Positions 11,288 through 25,089 are shown, counted from the first letter of the stretch. The stretch: 64,000 bases of DNA from Sipunculus nudus (GCA_026874595.1 CM049310.1:17646058-17710057); one strand, 5' to 3'. Notes: generated by a model from the letters alone, not told the origin. Translations and numbers: made by a program.

Positions 11288-14200
11288 CTCTGTTGCATCT
11301 AACAATTGATGTAAAATTTTATCATTATTTAAAAAGTGGCAGTGTTTCGCTTTAAATAGTTTTGGCTGATTATAAACGCTTATAATTGAACACGTATATA
11401 TGTTATAAGCGATGAGAAATTATAAATTTTTAATATAATATAAAGAGAACTTTAATTTTGCCACATGTGCTCCCAATTAATTTTGGGTCACCACAGCTTG
11501 TATACCGGTGTACATATTGTTATTTACGGTAAGGATCTAGACAATCATGAGTTAGACCGTGATATTTAAACGGTCTTGAGAGTTGTCTTACCTCAAGACG
11601 CAAGTCAAGACTCAAGTCTAGATAGACACTGAAATCCTACCCTGTTCATGACACCTTTTAATTTTTTTTTTCATTTATTAAAATATAGTACACGGTAGAT
11701 CGTAACGTTGCTCTTTTAGTAAGAAGTTCTAGGTTGAAACATGTTTTTTTCTCTCTGTCTGCCATATCAAGTTAAATTTAAGGTCTCAAAATGAGCAAAA
11801 TTCAAGAATATTCAAGGAACCCCTGTCTATACATAATATTGATATTTATGGGCCAAGACATTGTATACAGACATAAAGAATGCTCTACAAACTTCTTTAC
11901 TCCTTTTCAGTTATAACATTATGAGCGTGATCTTCAGGTAGTATAATATAGGGACTACCTTCGTAGCAACCAAGAACATTGTGCATTACACAGAATAAAA
12001 AGACAAGACTTTTATTGGTAGTATACTAGAATTTATAATAAATATTTACCTACTGAAATCATTTAACCTTTAGAATTTATAGTATCAGATGCATTATCTG
12101 TATTTTGAAACGATTAGTTACATACATTGCACCACTTTGATCGGCTTTCGAAATGCTTTTGCATTGTCTACTTTTGTAAAATATTTCTATACATACAACA
12201 TATTACTCTCTAAAGAGGAAAACATTAATTTTAGCAGGTTAGCATTACCAGGTGCATTACAGATGTATAATAAAACAATTAACTGTAAAGTTATATAATC
12301 TATCAAAGTTAGACCTGTGTTGGATGACCTTGTATATGTTCCCCCGCGAAGTCGTCATAAACAACGCACTCAAGTCGGACCTAAACAACTTTTTTCACAT
12401 CATGTCTTTCATATTAAAAATATCTGACCAACATTGTCCATTTAACTGAGATCATGGTAAACATAAATAAAATGGTAAAAACTGTTTTCTGTCAGTTGCG
12501 ATTATAGGGCATAGCAAATCAGAGCTAACCAAACCATCTACTGTTCTGCTTTAAATGGGCTCGAATATTATTAGGAAACTTAGTATTAATGAACTTATAT
12601 TTTCCTGAAACCGCCATACAGAATAATTCACCCGGCAAAAAAAATCCGGACGAAAACCCCATGCGACTTCCTCACACATCCTTTGAAAACGACGGATGAA
12701 ATAATTCAGTTTGAGTGGAGAACACTTGAGTTTTTATCTGTTTGTTTCTAATGATTGGGCGTGGAATATGCGAGGCCATTATGAGGTGCTTTTGTCGCCT
12801 CCGGCAAGAAAGAACAGAAAAGACTGAATGAAAGGTTGTTATTTGACACCTCTAGTTGTCCCATTCGTCTTGTTAACGCTTATTTGCTCATCCGCAACCC
12901 TTCCTTGGCGTCACATCAATAATGATCAAACGTTGATAGTTACAAAAGAAGTGCCATATCACTGGGAAAAAATAATCCAAAACATGGCACTCTGTGACGT
13001 CACGGCTACGGGGGCCAGCGCTGCTGTCAGTTTTCAGTTGGTATCGGTGAACCCTCCCCTTGGGTGAGCGCGAGCGCAGGTCGACCAAGTCCAAGCCCGC
13101 CCAGATTTCAGTTATTGATTATAAGTGTAGTTTAATGAAAAATTACGACAATAGTAACCGGCCAGTGCTTGTTTATCCTAACGGTTGATCTTTCTATGAG
13201 AAAATATTCCTCAAGGTCGAGTAGTGTATTAAAGTCAGAATCAATTTGATAGAGCAGGCTTTAGCTAAGAACAACCTTATATTAAGATATTTCCGTCAGT
13301 GGGGTTACTAATTGACCACCAAGTACGTTGAAGTTCGCTTGCTGTGACCAGATATGACAATAAATTCATTTGGGTAAGTGCCAACAACTCATGGACTTAA
13401 CATAAGCCGGAGAAGCGGTGCCGGAAAACTAAATAATCAATAGATTAAGCTTCACACCGCGCTCTGTACAATCATACGTTATTCTCAAAGGTTACCAGAG
13501 GGCTTGCCCGGTATATTGGCCTTTCTAAATTGGTAGGTAATCTGGGAATGATTTAATTTACCATATTAACCGTAATAAAATGTGAAAAAAGGCTTACGCA
13601 AGAACACTAACTGTTGTAAATTTGTGTTATTTCTCCTATAGCAATGTGTGTTATGCGAAAGATAATATACAAAACTGCGGATGTCGAATTTTGGCTGATT
13701 TGTTTAGCTTCCTCGTATTTATGAATATGTTTAGAGTAAAACACTTAGTCCCATTTGTCAGGATATTATATCAAATTAAATTATTTCACAGTATTCTACA
13801 ACTACATTTAGCTAACAATGATTTCATTTCTTTGACATTAATAAATAATATTTTGCTTTTCATTGGAGCATGTTAACTTAAGGGTTATACTGTTCTTGCA
13901 TGTATATTTTGGTCTGATTAGAAGTTGAACAAAGAATGGTTTTATCAATACCAGGTTTCCAGTTATGTCACTATCTGTCAATAAGGGTATTGGAATTAAG
14001 CAGTAAAACTACGACACAATATTCCTTTTTATCACAAAATTTGGATTAAGTGATTCATGTTTAGTTACTATACAGAAACTGTAGAGTTAATGTATAAGCG
14101 CAAATGATAGTTCTCGTGAATATTTTGTTTTTAAAATACACTGCCATTTACGATGTACCATTCAACATAATATATTAAAATCATTATGGGAATCATATAT

Positions 14201-15302
14201 TAAATCTACATCGATATAATATATATATATACTCTTTCGGTTTATCCGTATCGTATCCAGATGCTTCAATATTGTTCCATCGTTGGCGCGCTGGCGGCAC
14301 TCGAATCCCGTGGTTCTGTTTTTGTCACCTATACGCAATTACAGTTTTTTTCTATCAGGACATGATTAAAAGATCACTACTCTATTTATTGAATATCGGT
14401 TGCATGAATTTATCCTTCAGGGTGGGGATGACTCGCACGCACACACACACACATATATAAATATATTTATATTTTATTAGCGTCGTTAGGACATATTTCA
14501 TATTTGTACTATATTAATATTGTTTTCTGAATGGGGGGGGGGTGATTACATTGACCATCCCTACATCCAATAAGTGGGGGGGATAAATAACCCCCCCCCC
14601 CATATTGAGCCCCTGTTCCATATCGTGATATTTTGGGCATCAAAAGCGGTTTAATATAAGATCTTAAGCATTTACGATTATGATTATAAACATGATTCCA
14701 AATACATTTATATATTGCCACCACCGACCTTTTCTCATGTAGTGAACGTAAGTAACGGGACTGGAACGTTCAGTTCACGAAGGTCGGCTCCTTGGGGTTT
14801 GATAAATCATGTTCAATAAAACTGCCTGCTCTGACCAGGGAGGACAGGATGAGGTACCAATGGTGCTACTCAGTGGCCTACGACAACCCACCGTGAGATA
14901 TCCCGAGTTTACACACCACCCGACCGATTATTAACCTGTGTCCACTGGACCTATATTTATCAACATATGTATCCATGATTTGATAATTCCCAATGATACC
15001 GCATGCCAACTAGAGAATTCCACCATAACTAGTGTGAAAATATGAAAACATATCCCAATTTGGAAATTAATGTTTATATTTTCACGGGGTTGGTTCAAGA
15101 TCAGTAAATGGCACGTTTGTTCCATGAAGATGATATTTGTTTGATGATAATGGTATACGTTATCATTGCACCCTCTGTGTCTTTCATTACGTGGTCAGAT
15201 GTAACATTAAAGCCATTACCTTCATCCTCATTTAAAGGTACGTATACATATACCAGCTATGTTTAATATACATGAAGTTTAAGGACTGCTCCTAAAAGCA
15301 CT
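11287..15302. other. No gene recognised
   Basis: About 4 kb of AT-rich DNA without a recognisable coding region. Small open frames at 12089-12449, 12828-13067 and 13622-13876 lack family motifs and splice context. The short CA/TA microsatellite near 14440 is the only simple repeat of note besides the G/C runs listed separately. Confidence 0.5.
14533..14602. repeat. Paired poly-G and poly-C runs
   Basis: A G10 run (14533-14542), a second G run around 14576-14582 and a C11 run at 14591-14601 could pair as a hairpin. Possibly a relic of the C/G-rich small inverted elements seen at 1059 and 41411. Confidence 0.5.
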
Positions 15303-15603
15303 CGCTTCCGATCATTTTTATTTTGTATCCTGGTGTCACCCAGGCTCGGTGTCTACCGCACCTGCGGGTCCTGGGTGTGTAATCACCCCCAGTGCTGGGT
15401 CGAGGAACATCGAGGAACCCCCCAAAGACGCACTCGTATGTGAGTGATACACGGCTGTGGGGCACAGCCTTCACATTAAGCCTGCAGAGCGCTCACCCTG
15501 GGTGGGGGCCGACCGTGAAATACCTCACCGCCTCGGCTGAGATTCGAACCCACGATCCCCCAGCTTTGAGTCCTGCGCTCTACCCCTGGGCCACAGAAGC
15601 CGG
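15303..15603 (-). mobile_element. tRNA-derived SINE
   Basis: Read on the minus strand from 15603, the element opens with a tRNA-like head. The A box is TGGCCCAGGGGTAGAGC (15577-15593) and the B box is GGTTCGAATC (15541-15550), with about 40 nt between, as expected of an internal RNA polymerase III promoter. About 200 bp of non-tRNA body follow, ending near GGTGACACCAGG. The body segment around 15325-15395 is shared, in opposite orientation, with 40165-40227, showing that it is dispersed. The A-rich tail is short (AAAATAAAAAT). The tRNA of origin was not determined. Confidence 0.75.
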
Positions 15604-16539
15604 TCTAACAATAAGACGTTAATAAATGTTCCTGCGACAGATAAATAGAGGCATTCCCAACATTTGTATGATGACAAAAATATACCAAAAACGCAGAAAA
15701 TGTATGCAAGAAATCAAGTATGATCACTGGAATGAGCACGTCAAGTGTTGTTCAGAAATTACATATCTTTACGGTCAGGAATAGAAGTGTGACGAGGAAA
15801 CAAAACTCAATCCAGTTATTCAAAGAAGACACATGAAAACAGTACACATAATTATAAGTGTAGGGTTGGAAAAGCTTTAAACTAACGACATGAGATTTCG
15901 TTTTTACAAATATTATTAATCACTGCTGAGATCCCAGACCAATTATTTCTTTCACAGTGTAAAAAGGTCCCCTGGTAATTGTCATATATTTAACTTGACT
16001 AGAGAGCTAGCCAAGCACTTTGACATACACTTTATTTTCCAAATGAGGATAATGATGCAGGCGAAATTATCTAAAGTCCATACTCTCTTTCGAGCTCCAT
16101 AATGAGCCGTATGATATATATCATAAACGCAATTTTTGTATTGATTTCTTTATCAAGAAACACGGGTCAGATCTTGTTAAATAAGTAGTCCAGACAGATA
16201 TATTTTCTTTAGGACTCGGGGATCATTTTCGCTAACCTCTAAATGTATTTCATATCCGGATTTCTCTACCTCGGATCGAAAGACGGACAGTTCAGCCATG
16301 AGCTTCGGGCGAATCATAAATACTGCAATGATGTCTGGTTTCACACCATTGTACCGGGTCCCTTAGGACTCAGGAATTTAGACTTTTTTTTGCTCGTCAT
16401 ATTTGTGTTTTATTCGCTGGACCATCATCCCTTTTCAAACACCTTTGCTTGCCCCCTTCACTTTACTATTAAATGAAAGTGCTTCTAATAATGGTAACAT
16501 GACATCATAGAGCTATAGCTGTAAAATTTAACGTTCCTC
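15604..16539. other. No gene recognised
   Basis: AT-rich DNA between the SINE and a minisatellite; nothing supportable seen. Confidence 0.5.
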
Positions 16540-17215
16540 TGCTCCATACAGAAGCAAGAGCACAAAAATAACCTACATCTGTTACGTACAGAAACAGATG
16601 CGAAGAAGAAAAATAAAACACTTACCTACCTCTACCGGAGACACAAGCAAGAGAAGATATAACCTACATCTGTTCGGTAGAGAAACAATAAAAATAACCT
16701 ACATCAGCACGGTACAGAAACAAAAACATATAAAAATCTACATATGCTCGGTACAGAAACAAAAAGAAAATAATAACCTTCGTCTGCTCTGTACGGAAAC
16801 AAAACAAAACCTTACCTATATCTACTCGGTACAGCTATAGAAGCAGGAGTAAAACAATAACCTAACCCTGCTCGATACAGAAACAAAAGAATAAAATTAT
16901 CTATATTTCCTCGCTACGGGTACAAAATAAAAACAATAAACTCCATTTGCTCGGTACAGAAACAAAAGGATATAATGATCTATATTTCCTCGCTACGGGT
17001 ACAAAAGAAAAACAATAAACTACATTTGCTCGGTACAGAAAAAAAAAGGATATAACAACCTTCATCTGCTCAGTATGGAAAAAAATAAACAATTATCTAC
17101 ATCTGCTCGGTACAGAAACAAAAAAAATGATTTCCTTTATCTGCTCCTTTCACAAACAAAAGAAAATAATAACCTTCGTCTGTTCTGTACATAAACAAAA
17201 GAAAAAGATAACCAA
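16540..17215 (+). repeat. Diverged minisatellite with CTCGGTACAGAAACAAAA units
   Basis: A core of CTGCTCGGTACAGAAACAAA followed by an A-rich spacer and AACCTACAT recurs a dozen or so times at irregular 37-60 bp intervals. Two adjacent units (around 16900-17040) share a longer higher-order period with TTTCCTCGCTACGGGTAC. Open frames on both strands follow the repeat and are not genes. Confidence 0.85.
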
Positions 17216-17424
17216 CAAAACACTGATTCAGTAAAAGGATAAAAGCTCATGGCCATATTTCGCTCATATTTGCTTGGTCACCGGTATTTTTTGGTTCATG
17301 AAACAGATAGTGATTATGTAAATCCAGGCTTTTTTATACTTATACATTCGTGTAACGAGAAGTCAATGTCTTTTATTGTCTAATTTAATTTGCATGAAAT
17401 TTGAATTATAAAATTATTGGCCAT

Positions 17425-17575
17425 TTTACCAACCTGCGATTGTATTACAATATGGGCCGTTTTTCAAACTTGCCGTTTTTATTACAATATGGATAGCGTA
17501 TGGTTATTACAATATGGGTCGTTTTTTATGCCAATATGGGACGTTATTACTATATTTACATTATGGGTCGTAACA
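17425..17575 (+). repeat. Short tandem repeat, TATTACAATATGGGTCGTTTTT
   Basis: The string ATTACAATATGG recurs three times, with degenerate AATATGGG and CATTATGGGTCG copies alongside, within 150 bp. Confidence 0.7.
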
Positions 17576-18364
17576 AGGTCACCGACTGCTAGTATCCCAT
17601 CGCTCCTGTGGGCTGTACACGCACTCTAATAATTAGAGGGAAATAAAAGAAAGGCCACTTATGGGGAGCCCGTTTGAATTAATGAGTTTAAAAGTGACAA
17701 AAACTCGTCGTGTCAACGAATGTTAAACAAAGTTACGTGACCGAACATTAAGGGTTATGAGGTTGTAACACGTATTGAATCACGTGACTGAAGCTGCCAT
17801 ACTTTCATAACTATTTTCTGCTTTAACTATGGGAACTTATTCTAAAAGTGGCATACACGATGCAACAGAACCACCGAGTACACCTTGTCAACCGCGTGAG
17901 ATAATTAAAACTTAATTTGTTGATCCTGATAATTTTTATGTGTAAACATGTTTGAAAGAAAAATGTATATTGATCCTTTAAATGTCAGCCAACACGCCTC
18001 ACGAATGAGCTGTCCGGTGAAAAGATCGATCCCTTATAATTGGCATATTGATACATAAATATGATGTCATATTCGTTTTTCATAGTCTGGCGTATATTGA
18101 CAACTCACGTAAACGGCAGTTGATCGTTGTCGTGAATATGATAGTTACATTTTAACACTCGATGAAGAGAGATATTCCGAGTAATTTTAGTGGGGGAATT
18201 ATGGTAAGACGCAAACGATAAGTTTCTCACAGTAGCCTAGCAACAGCGTCAGCCGATAAACCTGAGCAGGTTGTGACATTATCTGGTTGTATATTAAAAC
18301 TATCCACTGAAAATACGTTTGCAATACGCCAGCGACCACCACAGCAAACATGACACCAGTGACG
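17576..18364. other. No gene recognised
   Basis: Nothing supportable seen on either strand. Confidence 0.5.
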
Positions 18365-18785
18365 TAGTCGTGTCCGAATCGAGACCGATCGAGTCCAAGT
18401 CCGAATCCTTGAAGTTTAGTCCAAGTCCACCTTCTTGGGGTCCCAGAAATCCGAGTCAAGTCCTCCGAGTCCAATAAAAATTACTAATTAAAAGAAATTT
18501 AAAATGAAAATTACCATAAGTATTTTTATTTTAGTTTAGATATGCTTTTTACATGAATATTTAATTATATTTAGCTACATATACTGAGTTGAAGTTTGGT
18601 AATTTTATTCTTTTTTTGTAATATGATTTTAACAGATTGCAAATGTATATAACGGTCTGTGATATAGTATGTGATAGAGCCTCCTTTTTACTGGACTCGA
18701 GATTAATTCGACCTTATTTCTTGAGTCTTCACCTCCGAGTCCAAGTGCAAGTCCGAGTCCAGGACCCTCGAGTCCGAGTCTCTTG
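18365..18785 (+). repeat. Two blocks of degenerate GAGTCC/AAGTCC hexamers
   Basis: Positions 18365-18475 and 18715-18785 are made of GAGTCCAAGTCC-like hexamers in the same orientation, separated by about 240 bp of AT-rich DNA. A weaker trace, CAAGACTCAAGTC, occurs near 11600. Probably the ends of a dispersed repeat or a decayed hexamer array. Confidence 0.55.
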
Positions 18786-20319
18786 AAAACATGCATATAA
18801 TTACAACAATATGGTTCACTACCTACATTCCTCAATATCCATTTAAACTTATAAATATTTTTGGGAAATCAATTAAAAAATGTAAGAAAAAGATGCATGT
18901 AGCACAACATGCAGCCTCTACTTTCGGGTCTCAAGATCCTAGAGAATATAATGACAGACAGTTTCTGACTGGTTAATATCAGGTATACATTCTAAAGAGC
19001 ATAACCGACCGAATCAAAGATGGCCCCTCGTTTGTTCCGTCAGACTACGTTAAGTATAGAAAAAAAAGGGAAAGAAAACGTAACCTTGGATGAAATATGC
19101 AGTATTTCTTCCCCTCTTTAGTTTTTCGATAAAAAAAAAGTTAGATTGACACAGGTAGATATAGAACAGAATATAGCAGATGTCAAATGTGTTTTTCCAC
19201 ATGTGAGACGTAGAGTGGTCACTAAAAACTTTTTCTCAGGTCAAAAATAATTTAAATGTTCGTGAAAGGTATTGTGTTTTTCTTTGTAAATTAGATGCAT
19301 GCCTAAGAGTCATACTGTTACTTAATATTTTAATGAAAGTTATTGGACAAAACATTCAGGAACATTTTTGCATTCATGGAGCTAGTGGCAGAAAAAGTTC
19401 ATTTTACAGTATACTACGGCAATCATTGTTACAGAATCAATATAGGGTTCATGCGCAGATGCGACAACAGACATTTATATTGGAGACACATCAGTGTAGA
19501 GCATCTGTACGACATTTGGAGCGGGAACAGTTCTTCTTCTTTATCATCATCAAATTTAACCTATTCAACCTGAAAGCTCTTTCATAATTTTTTTTTTTAT
19601 AAAATCACTCAATCAAACAGGTACAAAATCCAGCATCTGTGACGTAATGCGGATCATCTGCATAATTTAATCAATTCTTCCTTAACCCATAAGATTTCCT
19701 ATGTACACAGCGCCACATTTCACCGCCCGACGCACAAATGGAATATATATATAAAAACAGCCCCACAACGGACGGGTGGTATTAGTCTAATTCTTGACAA
19801 AGTTTCCTTCAAAGCCTTGCAAAACTTGTTAGCGTATAGAGTTGCAAACACACAAACAAAGAGTAAGATATACTACTAGTAACTATCGACTTTAGAAAGA
19901 GGGACAAAGACACATTGGTTAGAATACAATTTCTGTTCCTCCCTGGTTACACATATGAACTTTATAGAATTGACATCCTTATATAGAAACTCATCTGTAA
20001 AAAATACATACAACACATATTTTGCTACTAATATAAGTATCATACAGGAGCAGATGCAGTCAGGCTTGTTTTTGATATGACCGAAAAAAACACAGTGGTT
20101 GATATGACAAAACTAAATCTCACTGTAAAACCTAATCAGAACTTATGAGATATTTATGTGTTGTCCAATGATATTACTCTTCACCACGATAAGAGGTTCC
20201 ACGGAGCAGTTTGGTGTCCCAAAAACGGGGACAGTTTTAGCTGCTGTTCCTGATGAACGGGAAGATATCACCGTGAGGGTTGACCTCCACTTTCTAAAAT
20301 ACCTGAATAAGCATGATCA
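18786..20319. other. No gene recognised
   Basis: AT-rich DNA. Two overlapping frames at 19333-19587 have no recognisable motif. Confidence 0.5.
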
Positions 20320-20413
20320 GATCGCGTGGCTGTGTTTTCGGTTGTTCTGGTATTGATCTCAAGGATGTGTCGCGGTCGCCTGGCTTCGCAGTGCGGCTTC
20401 TCAGTGATGTGTC

Positions 20414-20464
<51 letters not shown>

Positions 20465-20508
20465 TCTCTCTGGCTCTCTCAGTCTCACTGTATCTCTGTC
20501 TGTCTCTC

Positions 20509-20567
<59 letters not shown>

Positions 20568-20646
20568 ATTATTTCCTTCTCGCCAACATCCCTCTCACTT
20601 AATTAACTTCTCTTCCCGTCTCTGTCTCTCTCTGTCCCTGTCTCTG

Positions 20647-20685
<39 letters not shown>

Positions 20686-20817
20686 CTCTCTCTCTCTCTT
20701 TCTCTCTCTCAGCAATGACAATTTCATTCTCGCTAACAACCCTGTCTCTATACATTCCCTCCCCGTCTCTGTCTGTCTGTCTCTGTCTCTGTCTCTCTCT
20801 CTGTCTCTCTCTCTCTC

Positions 20818-20881
<64 letters not shown>

Positions 20882-20979
20882 ATGACAATTTCCTTCTCGC
20901 CAACATCCCTCTCACTTAACTTCTCTCCCCGTCTCTGTCTCCCTCTGTCCCTGTCTCTGCCTGTCTGTCTCCCTCTCTC

Positions 20980-21044
<65 letters not shown>

Positions 21045-21090
21045 GTCTCTCTTTGTCTCTGTCTCTGTCTCTCTCTCTCTCAGCAATCTG
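20320..21090 (+). repeat. Composite CT-rich satellite with embedded unique unit
   Basis: A 90-bp lead block (GTATTGATCTCA ... GTGTCGCGGTCGC ... GCAGTGCGGCTTCT) is followed by long CT/GTCT runs. These are broken three times by a unit containing AATGAcaATTTCCTTCTCGCCAACATCCCTCTCACTTAA and CCCGTCTCTGTC (around 20565, 20710 and 20880). The same lead block and unit recur reversed at 27440-27685. The Leu/Ser-rich open frames are repeat artefacts. Confidence 0.9.
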
Positions 21091-21329
21091 TGTCTATCTG
21101 TCTGTCTTCCTCTCTGCAGTCTCTGGCTATCCCTTTGTATGTATGTCTGTCCTTCTGTCTTTCTCTGTCTCCCACTGCATTTTCTGCCTTTTTCTCTCTC
21201 CCTATCTCCCTATCCGTAGACACCATTTAAAGGCATCTTTTTTGTAAAAAAACGGACCCTTTGCCTTCCCCGTAAACTTCGGGTTTCGTTTTAATACATT
21301 CGGTCTAGTAATAACCCTACCCCTGTATC

Positions 21330-22200
21330 ATACCGTGTCAGCAGGTTCATGGCTTGTTACCAACACCCAAGGCCTTTGTCCAACTACAGGAGATTCAGTC
21401 AATGAGCTACTGATAACAACTAATTAAAACGACCCGCAAAAAACGCTACTTAGGTTAATTATGATATCTTGCTGTCACATTGATGTGGTCATGGACAATA
21501 CTGATGTGTTTTATTAAATGTCAAAGGTAATTAATGACCATCTTTGTCATTGATGTCTTTGAAGCATTTAATTTAACCACTTAAAATTCCATCCTCCTGA
21601 ACAGTAGCGCCTTTATCAGTTACACAGGGCGTCCCATAGGGCATCGCGCGTATGCTCCAGTTTGCGTTTGTCCCATTGTCTCTTTAAGCGTGGGCCGTTT
21701 GTTTGTCCAATCATTAGATTCCTGGCGAATCTGTCTTGTTCGCCCATAGTCTAGTCATTTTACTTGATTTTTAATCCAAAACGGGAATAAATTGCAACAA
21801 AAATGAAAGCAACTGTATCTTACTTAGAAAAATCTGGAGAAAAACCTTTCAAGAGTCGAAAAAGTCCCATTGGGGGAAAGTCATTTATTTGATCATTTTT
21901 ATTGGCTAATAAACGATTAAGTTTCCCTGAACTTGTCAGCACATTGTCAAATTAAACTTTGTCTTTAGCTCTATAAGTGACCACTCATTTGAAAGATCTC
22001 TTCATTTCCTGTCTGTTGAATCTGATAAAGATGTAAATCAAGGGGCTGGGATATAACTTGCCCCATTTTCTGATAGTTGCCGTTTGGGCCTAATATATAC
22101 TAGTATCAGACCATTCTCTTGACACCATCCAAGGGAATATCACATACAGAGTAAATCATATAGAAATATGATATGTATCATGAGGGATATAGGCTTATGG
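21330..22200 (+). repeat. Diverged dispersed repeat, copy 1
   Basis: This is the reverse complement, with indels, of 25090-25830. Shared landmarks are CTTGTTACCAACACCCAAGGCCTTTGTCCAAC, GTGACCACTCATTTG..AGATCTCTTC, GGTTGGGCCTA..TACTAGTAT.AGACCAT, and a final ATATGTATCATGAGG. No coding frame. The class is unknown. Confidence 0.65.
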
Positions 22201-23494
22201 CCATCATGGAATATTATGCATTTAAATGTCTCGACATAAACTGCAATGTAATATGTAGAACCTTGCTTATTCTCCCCTTAGAAAAGTTGTGTGTATTGTG
22301 TTTACTTTTATAATCCAGTCAACGCAATAATAAAATTTAAGTAAAAGTCTACTAAAAATACATCATCCTCACGTATGACGTGCCAAAATAATGGGCTCGG
22401 TCAATGGTTTACTCTCACCATCTCAAGACTTTTTACAGCATCAAGAGTTTCTTGCAAAAAAGGTAAATTAATTCATGTTAATGACTTCAGTCAAGGGCTT
22501 CTGTGTGTCATCATGATGTCACAATTGTTATTAATTTAAGTTGGTATATATGTGCATACAGCTGTGCATCATGAATTCAAAACAAAAAGTAAAAAAAAAA
22601 TGCTGCGATTTTCTCACCCCATAAGCACAGACACAATATTCATTATATGTTAAGACGCATTTGATACAGCAAGTAATGACTATAGAGTATGATGGCCAAC
22701 TTACAGAAGTCTCATTATAAATCATTCAATTGCACATTTATTGGCTATTGATAAAAGGGAACGGCATTAGCTGAAAAGTAACACTCGCCCCGACTAGTTA
22801 AGCGAAAAAAGGGATAGTCTACATTATTCTGTCATTTACTCAGTGATAAATTAAAATTATGAAGCCCAGCATAATTAATTTGTCCTGTTGGATAGACTGT
22901 ATTGAATTAAAATTATGGGTAAAACTTTATTAAATTCATTTTATGGGTATATATAAGGCAATCTAAAAAGTTGTTCAATCTGGCACGTATTATATTCAGT
23001 TACCCATCAGTAAATATGCGAAGAGTACAATTAGAAAATTATTTATCCTCTCAGTGTGTCTATCCATCTGTCTGCTGACAACATTCTACATGCGAAGGGA
23101 TATATTAAATCAGTTACTCTTTTTAATATCTGGTGACTCCACTCTCAATTTTGACTTCAATCTTTCTTCACTGATCAGGATCACCTGTTGGCAACTCCCG
23201 TTCAACCCTCATTGAAATATACGATATACCATGGCTTAGATTTATTTCAGCTGATGTCTCAGTTTATGTCTTCCTGTTTGATTTATCCTTATCAGAAAGG
23301 GATGCCTCACTGTAAAATTGAAATATCAGGCTCAAAATTAAGTTCCCTGAGATTCCATTAAATGCAAAGCAAGTATTTCCACAGGGCACCCTTGAGGGGA
23401 ATCTGGTACTAGTATGACGGGAATCTAGTGTCTTTGTTGCAAAATAAAATAGGATATTTTCATTTTGTAGTAACTCTTCTTTATTGAAGAATGT
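22201..23494. other. No gene recognised
   Basis: AT-rich spacer between the two inverted repeat copies; nothing supportable seen. Confidence 0.5.
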
Positions 23495-23620
23495 GAAAAT
23501 GTGGTGTGCCGATTAATCGATTAAATCAGTGATTGGTCGTTTTCTTTCAAAATCGATTAAATCGATTGTTTTTTTTGCATAATCGATTAAATACGATTAT
23601 GTATGCACATGCAAAGAATC
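23495..23620 (+). repeat. TAATCGATTA repeat, plus orientation
   Basis: GTGTGCCGATTAATCGATTAAATC, then GGTCGTTTTCTTTCAAAATCGATTA and GCATAATCGATTA. It matches 3255-3372 reversed and forms an inverted pair with 24310-24420. Confidence 0.6.
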
Positions 23621-24309
23621 TAATCATATCAGAGATGTACAAACACAAAGTAACGAACATCATCAAAACGGAAACCTGTGCAACAAACAATCGTTAAACA
23701 ACGAGTTGACCTTGGATACGTATGCGAATGAATTAATGATTTTATAATGCATGCCGTTGTACATGTCAGAACATTTAATGGCATTAATATTGTAGGTACT
23801 AGCCAAGGTTATATAGAAAGAACATAAAATAATCGATTAGCAATCGATCAAAGGTTGTTTTTATTTTTCAGTAATCGATTATGATTTCAAAATAAATTCC
23901 TTCCACTAATGTGGATTTCATTATTTTTCCCCTTGATTTTTCAGCACTTGTTCGAGGATAATTTACTCATACAGGCAACTTTCAAAGTATTGAAAATGAC
24001 TCGGGAATGATTCTAATATACTAAAGCAGCAATGGATCTGTTATCTAAATAATTGCAAGATGTGAATGCAATACATACAGCTTTCTTAACGTTGCTAGGC
24101 TTTTGAACGCTAACTTCCATATATCTTGGGGGGGTATGCAACACGATAAATATCACAATAAATCGCTTTGATAAGATAGAGTTGGTATATGTGATGTTGA
24201 TGTTATGAAAATATATAATAAGACCTACAATAAATATAGAGATATATTTCTACCAGTAGAAGAAATTGGTTGTAAAATCATGTTCGATTTTTGAAAAAAA
24301 AAAACTGTT

Positions 24310-24420
24310 TTCCCCATATATAAACTTTTGCGATGGATTATGCAAAAGAGTATCCAATTTTATCGATTTTGAAAGAAAACGACCAACCATCGATATAATC
24401 GCTACTAATTCATACCTCTG
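24310..24420 (-). repeat. TAATCGATTA repeat, minus orientation
   Basis: Reverse complement of the inner part of 23495-23620 (GGTTGGTCGTTTTCTTTCAAAATCGAT, GCATAATCCAT). The pair could bound an element of about 0.9 kb, although outer termini do not match cleanly. Confidence 0.5.
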
Positions 24421-24630
24421 TGAACAAGTCTCTTGACTTTATTAAACTGAAAGGGGTAAAAAGCAAAATTTGTTATCTTTTTTATTGGTTTAATTTGCTT
24501 TAAAATATTAATTAGGAGAGCAATGACTGAGTAAAAGTTGATGGTAAAAAGAAGAAAGGAAAGTATAAGAAGCGTCATTCCTCTGTTCTGTCTGTTAAGT
24601 GGTCTATACGGTCTCAATGGTTATTAAATA

Positions 24631-24954
24631 TTGTTGTTAAGGCTAGTACAGCACACAAAACTTTCTAACGGGAAAATAAGGAACGTTTCACATATTAAAT
24701 CACAATTTATTGAAACGGGATTGAAACATATAAATGGTGTTCATTATAGTCATCCCTTACTGTTTCAAATCCGTCTTTATGTACAGGATATTGTGCTCCA
24801 TGTTTCTGATTGTACTTGTCCGCAAGAACATGAATTAACTCACTTTTTTTGCGAGAAGCCCTTCATTTTTTATATCCTGGTGACAGTAAACCATTGGCTG
24901 AATTTTTCATCACGGCATGTGATACATCAGGATGACATAATTATTACACTTTGA
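24631..24954 (+). pseudogene. Possible LINE ORF2 C-terminal scrap
   Basis: An open frame of 107 codons ends with CTCPQEHELTHFFCEKP..F, a hydrophobic Trp-containing segment and DDIIITL. A Cys-X-Cys ... His ... Cys cluster followed by a W-rich stretch is typical of the C-terminal tail of non-LTR ORF2 proteins. There is no RT upstream and no flanking support, so this is a tentative call. Confidence 0.3.
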
Positions 24955-25089
24955 ATATAAATTAAATCATTTATGCATTGACTAGATTATTAAGGTAAGT
25001 ACATGTAAGAAAAATCATTTCAAAAGGAGAATTACAAGGTTCCACATAATAAATTGCGATTTATACCATTTTAATATTAAATATTCACT
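24955..25089. other. No gene recognised
   Basis: Short AT-rich spacer. Confidence 0.4.

Noticed and set aside
20326-21247. Long Leu/Ser-rich open frames, including one of 199 codons
   Set aside because: They are translations of CT/GTCT microsatellite in any frame and have no non-repeat coding content.
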